From the NCBI GenBank assembly GCA_017525915.1, contig JAFXSC010000018.1, positions 62,001 to 126,000 on the forward strand: 64,000 nucleotides of DNA. Reading direction: 5' to 3'. The notes below the pieces were generated by a model. The model had not been told where the DNA came from and made no database searches. It saw only the letters and a program-made list of their open reading frames with translations. How positions within the stretch are numbered: position 1 is the first letter of the stretch; every line of letters starts with the position of its first letter. The DNA is from Ruminococcus sp. Its GTDB lineage: Bacteria > Bacillota > Clostridia > Oscillospirales > Ruminococcaceae. This document shows positions 58,965 to 64,000 of the stretch, one piece after another. The position numbers were made by a program, and so were the translations under genes.

Positions 58965-59663
58965 ATGAAAAAAATAGCATTTATAACGGCAATAGCCGTG
59001 CTTTCGGCTTTTTCGGCAGTATCGTGCTCGGGCGACAGCGGCAGCTCCTCCGAAACTGCTGCGACTGAGCCGGAAATACAGGTAATCACCAGTGACGTTA
59101 ACCTCTCTGATTACCCTATGGGAGGCGTTATCCCTCCTGAGCAGTACAGAACGAGTATGCTTGAGGGCAATGACAATAATATCGGCTATGAGCAGTTCAT
59201 TGATGACGATATGTTCAAGGGCATGATGATGAGCTTCACCATGGAGAGCAATCCGCTCCAGCTTGCGTCCGGCACCGACAAAAACGCCCATATTTCGCAG
59301 GTATTCAAGATCGCTGTCACCGATGACGAAAAAATGCTCGGTCTGTCAAATATCTGGAATTACCTTGTCTCGGCAGACGACCGCGCTCTCGGTGTCATCA
59401 AGGTGGACTGCCGGAAGGGTATGCCGCAGGCTCATAATTATTATTCCGCGCAGGGCATAGCCCGCAAGCTCAATGAGGTGCAGGAGGGCGAGCGCCTTGC
59501 TGTATTCAGCGACGGCAATGAGCTTGATATTTACGGCATCTTCGAGGACGGCAGGGTCATCAACCTCATGGGCTCTGACCGGTATACCGGAAGCCTGACG
59601 TACAGCGATATCGCAGCCGGCGATAACGTTATAACCGTTGGAAAATACGGCGATAAGCTTTGA
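58965..59663 (+). CDS. Hypothetical lipoprotein
   Basis: The 232-residue protein has a lipoprotein signal (FSAVSCSGD; Cys at about residue 19), a Ser-rich spacer and an acidic domain of about 190 residues. This shows no recognised family; it includes a stretch of hydrophobic beta strands (SQVFKIAVTDDEKMLGLSN) and DELDIYGIF-like repeats. GGAGTGATATC precedes the ATG at 58965; the longer frame from 58905 has no ribosome binding site and would bury the signal peptide. Confidence 0.72.
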   Translation: MKKIAFITAIAVLSAFSAVSCSGDSGSSSETAATEPEIQVITSDVNLSDYPMGGVIPPEQYRTSMLEGNDNNIGYEQFIDDDMFKGMMMSFTMESNPLQLASGTDKNAHISQVFKIAVTDDEKMLGLSNIWNYLVSADDRALGVIKVDCRKGMPQAHNYYSAQGIARKLNEVQEGERLAVFSDGNELDIYGIFEDGRVINLMGSDRYTGSLTYSDIAAGDNVITVGKYGDKL

Positions 59664-59674
59664 GTACTCAGATG

Positions 59675-59698
59675 GGGCGGACGTTAAGTCCGCCCTTT
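59675..59698 (+). terminator. Terminator of the 58965-59663 lipoprotein gene
   Basis: GGGCGGAC (59675-59682) / GTCCGCCC (59688-59695) followed by TTTGT. Confidence 0.75.
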
Positions 59699-59757
59699 GT
59701 GCTGAATGCGCCGCCTGCATTGTCAACTATTTAACAGGTCAAAGTGCGAAAAAACTC

Positions 59758-59786
59758 TTGAAATCCGTATAATTATGTGGTATAAT
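59758..59786 (+). promoter_or_regulatory. Promoter of the NfnAB-like pair
   Basis: TTGAAA (59758-59763), 17-bp spacer, TATAAT (59781-59786); leader of about 90 nt. Confidence 0.7.
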
Positions 59787-59883
59787 GTATTTTATCCCCT
59801 GCAATGTTTGTACCGGACTGAGGTCAACGGCGACTGTTCCGGAAGTCCCTGCATTGCAAATACTCGTTAGGAAGGTAAAGACA

Positions 59884-60723
59884 ATGTACGAAATACTCGA
59901 AAAAAGAAGTCTCAATCCGACCGTTACCCTTATGAAAATAGCTGCACCCAAGGTCGCAAAAAAGGCTGAGCCCGGTCAGTTCATCATTCTCAGAACTGAT
60001 GAGAACGGCGAGCGTATACCGCTTACCATAGCCGATTTCGACCGTAGCGAGGGTACTGTCACTATAATTTTCCAGATAGTCGGCGCTACGACTGAAAAGC
60101 TCAACCACATGAACGAGGGCGACTGCCTCCACGATTTCGTCGGCCCTCTCGGACGCGCTACCGAGACTGAGGGACTGAAAAAGGTCGCTGTTGTCGGCGG
60201 CGGCGTGGGCTGCGCTATCGCTTACCCCGTTGCAAAGAAGCTCCACGACCTCGGCGTTGAGGTACACTCCATAGTCGGCTTCAGAAACAAGGATCTCGTT
60301 ATCCTTGAGGACGAGTTCAGAGCTTCAAGCTCAAAGTTCGTGCTCATGTCCGATGACGGCACTGCCGGCGAAAAGGGTCTCGTTACCGATGCCCTCAAAA
60401 AGCTCATCGAGAGCGGCGAGAAGTACGACCGCGTTATCACTATCGGTCCTCTCATTATGATGAAGTTCGTCTGTCAGCTCACTAAGCAGTATGAGATACC
60501 CACAGTCGCTTCCATGAACCCCATTATGATCGACGGCACAGGTATGTGCGGCGGCTGCCGTCTTACCGTCGGCGGTCAGACCAAGTTCGCCTGTGTTGAC
60601 GGTCCCGAGTTCGACGGTCACCTCATAGACTTTGACGAGGCTATGGCAAGAGGCGCGATGTATAAGCCTTTTGAGCGCAAGGCTCATGAGGATACCTGCA
60701 ATCTGTTCAAGGGGGTACAGTGA
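59884..60723 (+). CDS. NfnA/SudB-like FAD and [2Fe-2S] subunit
   Basis: The 279-residue protein belongs to the ferredoxin-NADP+ reductase-like family shared by PyrK, SudB and NfnA. FAD-binding features include KAEPGQFIILR and ERIPLTIADFD. The NAD(P) part contains VAVVGGGVGCAIAYPVAKKL. The C-terminal [2Fe-2S] cluster reads GTGMCGGCRLTVGGQTKFAC. With the following subunit it likely forms NfnAB, which couples NADH and reduced ferredoxin oxidation to NADP+ reduction by electron bifurcation. AAGGTAAAGACA precedes the ATG; longer frames lack a site. Confidence 0.92.
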   Translation: MYEILEKRSLNPTVTLMKIAAPKVAKKAEPGQFIILRTDENGERIPLTIADFDRSEGTVTIIFQIVGATTEKLNHMNEGDCLHDFVGPLGRATETEGLKKVAVVGGGVGCAIAYPVAKKLHDLGVEVHSIVGFRNKDLVILEDEFRASSSKFVLMSDDGTAGEKGLVTDALKKLIESGEKYDRVITIGPLIMMKFVCQLTKQYEIPTVASMNPIMIDGTGMCGGCRLTVGGQTKFACVDGPEFDGHLIDFDEAMARGAMYKPFERKAHEDTCNLFKGVQ

Positions 60724-60724
60724 A

Positions 60725-62110
60725 ATGCCTAATATGAGACCTACAAGAAACGAAATGCCCGTTCAGGAGCCTGACGTAAGAAACAAGAACTTCAAGGAGG
60801 TCGCTCTCGGCTATACCGAGGAGCAGGCTATCGACGAAGCTCAGCGCTGCCTGAACTGCAAGAACAAGCCCTGTGTTACGGGCTGTCCCGTTCAAATAGA
60901 CATTCCTGCGTTCATCGCAGAGGTGGCAAAGGGAGACTTTGCTGCCGCTTATAAGATAATCACAAAGTCCAGCTCTCTCCCGGCTGTTTGCGGCAGAGTA
61001 TGTCCGCAGGAGAACCAGTGCGAGGGCAAGTGCGTCCGTGGCTTGAAGGGTCAGCCTGTTGCTATCGGTCGTCTTGAAAGATTTGTTGCAGACTGGCACA
61101 ACGCCCAGCCCCAGACCGCTGTTGAGAAGCCTGTTCCCAACGGTCACAAGGCTGCTGTCATCGGTTCAGGGCCTTCGGGTCTTGCCTGTGCAGGCGATCT
61201 TATCAAGAAGGGCTATGATGTAACTGTATTCGAGGCTCTCCACGTTGCCGGCGGTGTTCTCTCCTACGGTATCCCGGAATTTCGTCTCCCCAAGGCTATC
61301 GTTCAGAAGGAGATAGACGGTCTTAAAGCTCTCGGCGTTAAGGTCGAGACAAATACAGTTGTCGGACGTACTGTTTCTATTGACGAGCTCATGCAGGAGG
61401 AAGGCTTCGAGGCTGTATTCATCGGCTCGGGCGCAGGTCTTCCCAGATTTATGAATATTCCCGGCGAGAACCTCAGCGGCGTTTATTCCGCTAACGAGTT
61501 CCTCACCCGTATCAACCTCATGAAGGCTTACAAGGAGGACAGCTCAACTCCCGTTCAGCACGGCAAAAAGGCTGTTATCGTCGGCGGCGGCAACGTTGCT
61601 ATGGACGCTGCAAGATGTGCCAAGAGACTTGGCGCTGACGTTACTATCGTTTACAGACGTACCGAGACCGAGCTCCCTGCAAGAGCAGAGGAGGTCGAGC
61701 ACGCCAAGGAGGAGGGAATCGTATTCAGATTCCTCACCAATCCTGTTGAGATAAAGTCCAACGGTCAGGGCTGGGTACAGAGCGTCGTATGTCAGGAAAT
61801 GGAACTCTCCGAACCTGATGCTTCCGGACGCGCCAAGCCTGTTCCGAAGGAGGGCGCATTCGTCGAGATCGAGGCTGACTGCGTTATCATGTCTATCGGT
61901 ACATCGCCCAATCCGCTCATCAAGGCTACTACAGAGGGCCTTGACACCCAGAAGTGGGGCGGTATCATCGCTGATGAGGACGGTCTTACCTCCAAGACAG
62001 GCGTATATGCCGGCGGAGATGCCGTTACCGGTGCGGCAACAGTTATCCTTGCAATGGGCGCAGGCAAGAAGGCTGCGGCTGCAATGGATGAATATATGCA
62101 GAATAAGTGA
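60725..62110 (+). CDS. NfnB / glutamate synthase small-subunit-like protein
   Basis: The 461-residue flavoprotein has an N-terminal domain with two [4Fe-4S] cluster motifs (CLNCKNKPCVTGCPVQIDIP and CGRVCPQENQCEGKCVRG), an FAD Rossmann motif VIGSGPSGLACAG (about 142-154) and an NADPH motif VIVGGGNVAMDAARCAKRLG. It is often annotated as GltA/glutamate synthase small chain, but its position next to the NfnA-like gene makes NfnB the better call. It starts one base after the NfnA stop codon. Confidence 0.93.
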   Translation: MPNMRPTRNEMPVQEPDVRNKNFKEVALGYTEEQAIDEAQRCLNCKNKPCVTGCPVQIDIPAFIAEVAKGDFAAAYKIITKSSSLPAVCGRVCPQENQCEGKCVRGLKGQPVAIGRLERFVADWHNAQPQTAVEKPVPNGHKAAVIGSGPSGLACAGDLIKKGYDVTVFEALHVAGGVLSYGIPEFRLPKAIVQKEIDGLKALGVKVETNTVVGRTVSIDELMQEEGFEAVFIGSGAGLPRFMNIPGENLSGVYSANEFLTRINLMKAYKEDSSTPVQHGKKAVIVGGGNVAMDAARCAKRLGADVTIVYRRTETELPARAEEVEHAKEEGIVFRFLTNPVEIKSNGQGWVQSVVCQEMELSEPDASGRAKPVPKEGAFVEIEADCVIMSIGTSPNPLIKATTEGLDTQKWGGIIADEDGLTSKTGVYAGGDAVTGAATVILAMGAGKKAAAAMDEYMQNK

Positions 62111-62136
62111 TCAGTGTTTAGTGAATAACAGAATTA

Positions 62137-62163
62137 AAGGGAACGCTTAAGCGTTCCCTTTTA
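62137..62163. terminator. Bidirectional terminator, NfnB / pheA
   Basis: Perfect 24-bp palindrome with arms AAGGGAACGCTT (62137-62148) and AAGCGTTCCCTT (62149-62160), flanked by As on the left and Ts on the right. Confidence 0.85.
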
Positions 62164-62168
62164 ATTTA

Positions 62169-63287
62169 TCAGCTCTTGAAAGTACCGAGCAGGCGGAAGT
62201 ATTCGAGGTTTTCGCTGAGGTCGCGGAGGGTAGCGGCAACGGACGGGTCGGTGAGCTTTCCGCTGAAATCGAGATAAAATCTTACATCGAAGCTGCCGTC
62301 TCTGATGGGACGGTTCTCGATCTTCAGGAGGTTCATTCCGTTGACGTAGAATTTGGTCAGAAGGCGGTAAAGACTACCTTCGGTATGCGGTATCGTAAGC
62401 ATGACGCTTATCGCATCTGACTGCGGATCGACCTGCAATTCGCGTGATATGCACACAAACAGTGTTCTGTTCACGGAGCAGTCGGCAATATTCTCGGCGA
62501 TTATGTCCAGCCCGAGCCTGTTTGCACATTCGGGGGAGCATATCGCGGCAAATCTGTCCTCATCGGCGCTTGCGGCGACCATTTCGGCGGCAAGGGCTGT
62601 ATTTGTATATTCAGAATTGCGGAAGCTGTTTACGGTCAGGAAGTCGCTGCACTGTGCAAGGGCCTGAGGGTGCGAGAATACGCAGCTCACTTCGCTGAGT
62701 TTTGTGCCTTTTTTTGCGGCAAGGCAGTGGTTTATCTCGACGCAGACCTCGCTGACTGTGAATATATCATACTTTGCAAGGAGATCGTATGTGCTGTCAA
62801 CTGAACCGGCAGTCGAATTGTGTACCGGCAGTACGCCGTAGTCTATATCGCCGGACTGCACCGCCTTGAATACGTCCTCGAAGGTGCGGTAGAAAATAAG
62901 GTCACGGTCGCCGAAGATCATTCTTGCGGCTGTCTCGGAGTTTGCCCCCGATGTACCCTGACAGCCGATGCGCTTTGCACCGGCAAAATCCGGGGCAGGG
63001 AATACCTTCGGCTGACCGTCAAGTATCGAGCGGTTCTGGAGTATCTTGCTTATGTCCATGATGGTCGTGAAAAGCGCTGCTGTGCCATTTTCAAGCTCTG
63101 TATCGGCAGTGAGCGCCTTTATTCTGTCGATGATCTGCTGTTCTCTGCCGCTCTGGAATACGGGCATCTCGTGCTGCTTCTTGTATTCTGCAACATCCTT
63201 GCAGAGTTCCATTCTGTTCCTGAAAAGCTGTAATATCTTCTCGTCCGTAACGTCTATCTCGTTGCGGAGTTCCTGTAAATCCTTCAT
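62169..63287 (-). CDS. pheA: Bifunctional chorismate mutase / prephenate dehydratase
   Basis: The 372-residue P-protein makes phenylpyruvate from chorismate for phenylalanine synthesis. It has a chorismate mutase domain (about 1-85; LQELRNEIDVTDEKILQLF), prephenate dehydratase (about 105-280; GTSGANSETAARMIFGD and the NSTAGSVDSTYDLL motif) and a C-terminal ACT domain (about 290-372) with the Phe-binding ENRPIRDGSFDVRFYLDF in place of the usual ESRP. The ATG at 63287 fits GGAGGATAAA; longer in-frame ATGs lack a site. Confidence 0.93.
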   Translation of the reverse strand: MKDLQELRNEIDVTDEKILQLFRNRMELCKDVAEYKKQHEMPVFQSGREQQIIDRIKALTADTELENGTAALFTTIMDISKILQNRSILDGQPKVFPAPDFAGAKRIGCQGTSGANSETAARMIFGDRDLIFYRTFEDVFKAVQSGDIDYGVLPVHNSTAGSVDSTYDLLAKYDIFTVSEVCVEINHCLAAKKGTKLSEVSCVFSHPQALAQCSDFLTVNSFRNSEYTNTALAAEMVAASADEDRFAAICSPECANRLGLDIIAENIADCSVNRTLFVCISRELQVDPQSDAISVMLTIPHTEGSLYRLLTKFYVNGMNLLKIENRPIRDGSFDVRFYLDFSGKLTDPSVAATLRDLSENLEYFRLLGTFKS

Positions 63288-63351
63288 TTTATCCTCCATC
63301 GGGGTAGTTATCTGCGGCAGGGAAAGGCCTTCCGTCTGACCGCTTATACAT

Positions 63352-63380
63352 ATTATAGCAGATTTTTTTGTAAAAATCAA
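63352..63380 (-). promoter_or_regulatory. Promoter of pheA
   Basis: Minus-strand TTGATT (63380-63375), 17-bp spacer, TATAAT (63357-63352). Confidence 0.75.
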
Positions 63381-63399
63381 TAAAATAGCAATAAATATA

Positions 63400-63429
63400 T
63401 TGCAAACATGGTATAGTTTGTGTTATAAT
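63400..63429 (+). promoter_or_regulatory. Candidate promoter of ruvC
   Basis: TTGCAA (63400-63405), 18-bp spacer, TATAAT (63424-63429), about 110 bp before the ruvC start codon. Confidence 0.6.
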
Positions 63430-63537
63430 AATAAAGTGTGTAGGTATGTACTCTGCCGGAATGCGCGTGCAGAGCGTCTGCGGCGGGCATCTGCGGCAGA
63501 CTGTCCGGGAAGCATGAGATGAGGCGGTGCGGCAGAA

Positions 63538-64000
63538 ATGAAAAATATACGGATACTCGGCGTAGACCCCGGATATGCGATAGTAGGCTTCGGGGTGCTC
63601 GACTACGACGGGGCAAGATTTACGCCGATAGAATACGGCGCTGTCCTCACGGATGCGGGAACACCCTTTCCGGAGCGACTTAAAGCTATCTACGAAGATA
63701 TTGAATTTATATTTGACAAATTCAAGCCCGACTGCATGGCGATAGAACGACTGTACTTCACCACGAACCAGAAAACTGCCATTGACGTTGCACAGGCGAG
63801 GGGAGTGACGGTGCTGTCTGCGGCGCGCAGAAAGGTTCCGGTCTCGGAATATACCCCCTTGCAGGTGAAGCAGTCAGTTACCGGTTACGGAAAAGCAGAG
63901 AAAAAGCAGGTCATGGAGATGACCCGGCAGCTGCTCGGACTTGCACAGATACCGAAGCCCGATGACGCAGCCGATGCCCTTGCTATTGCGATATGCCACG
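63538..64000 (+). CDS. ruvC: Crossover junction endonuclease RuvC (cut by window end)
   Basis: RuvC resolves Holliday junctions after RuvAB branch migration. The first 154 residues are present and the gene runs off the window. It starts with ILGVDPGYAIVGFGVLD (catalytic Asp at residue 10) and continues with AIERLYF (catalytic Glu at residue 70), TAIDVAQARGV and VKQSVTGYGKAEKKQV. The last part, IPKPDDAADALAIAICH, carries the remaining acidic residues. The start codon at 63538 has only a weak purine-rich upstream site. Confidence 0.93.
   Translation, partial: MKNIRILGVDPGYAIVGFGVLDYDGARFTPIEYGAVLTDAGTPFPERLKAIYEDIEFIFDKFKPDCMAIERLYFTTNQKTAIDVAQARGVTVLSAARRKVPVSEYTPLQVKQSVTGYGKAEKKQVMEMTRQLLGLAQIPKPDDAADALAIAICH

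Noticed and set aside
60725-62110. Glutamate synthase small subunit
   Set aside because: The sequence fits the family, but the adjacent NfnA-like subunit and absence of a large subunit gene favour NfnB.
62820-63233. Plus-strand frame opposite pheA
   Set aside because: Shadow of the PheA coding sequence.
1-64000. CRISPR arrays
   Set aside because: No regularly spaced repeat array was seen; the repeat-rich parts are coding (heptads, His tract, Thr linkers).

Overview
The window comes from a low-to-mid-GC Gram-positive anaerobe of the Ruminococcus type (Oscillospiraceae). Four secreted proteins carry dockerin modules of the ruminococcal cellulosome kind: a GH95-type fucosidase, a CBM22-dockerin-CE1 esterase, and two paralogues of unknown function. 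Several sigma/anti-sigma pairs, a SpoIVB-type protease and an NfnAB-type flavoprotein pair also fit a clostridial anaerobe. Ribosome binding sites are strong AGGAGG-like sequences. Many genes have clear TTGACA-17-TATAAT promoters and stem-loop terminators.

Layout: 0-5 kb holds housekeeping genes (rimM, trmD, an HPr-like protein, SpoIVB-like protease, a DEDDh exonuclease), followed by about 0.85 kb of hairpin-rich DNA without a credible gene. At 5.8-15.3 kb lie a helical hypothetical protein, a two-component system with a very unusual extracellular sensor segment, a divergent TetR regulon (MMPL/RND exporter plus a secreted heptad-repeat protein, with three matching operators) and a small lipoprotein. 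At 15.6-20.9 kb sit two convergent cellulosomal enzymes. At 21.1-23.7 kb is a metal-homeostasis operon (a His-rich COG0523 GTPase, a second P-loop protein, a Cys-cluster protein). At 23.9-26.9 kb are an ECF sigma/anti-sigma/DUF4097 operon with a self-like ECF promoter, and an XRE regulator with a perfect inverted repeat in its leader.

From 27.2 to 37.06 kb the DNA is bracketed by a 102-bp direct repeat (3 mismatches) made of the 3' part of tRNA-His and its terminator. The truncated copy stops in the anticodon loop, as expected for an integration scar. The enclosed segment carries a dockerin protein, a second sigma/anti-sigma pair, a two-component system, an esterase lipoprotein, a deletion scar joining pieces of type I restriction genes (hsdR start to hsdS end), and an IS3-type transposase tail. 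No integrase was found. A tRNA-Gly/Arg/His operon closes the segment.

From 37.6 to 49.6 kb are an aspartate kinase, the second dockerin paralogue, an McrBC pair whose McrC seems to lack its nuclease part, and the most interesting locus: an NrtR-like Nudix regulator divergent from an operon encoding a J-domain/pseudokinase protein, a vWA protein and a PurA paralogue. Four copies of a 24-bp motif lie in the divergent region, two of them over the -10 boxes of the opposing promoters. A CPBP protease follows.

From 49.8 to 64 kb the content is mostly core: two cyclophilins (one degenerate), MurA, a YfhO-type membrane protein, an acyltransferase, a lipoprotein, the NfnAB-like pair, PheA and the start of ruvC. 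Coordinates, motifs and inverted repeats were read by eye. Family assignments rest on recognised motifs, not database searches.
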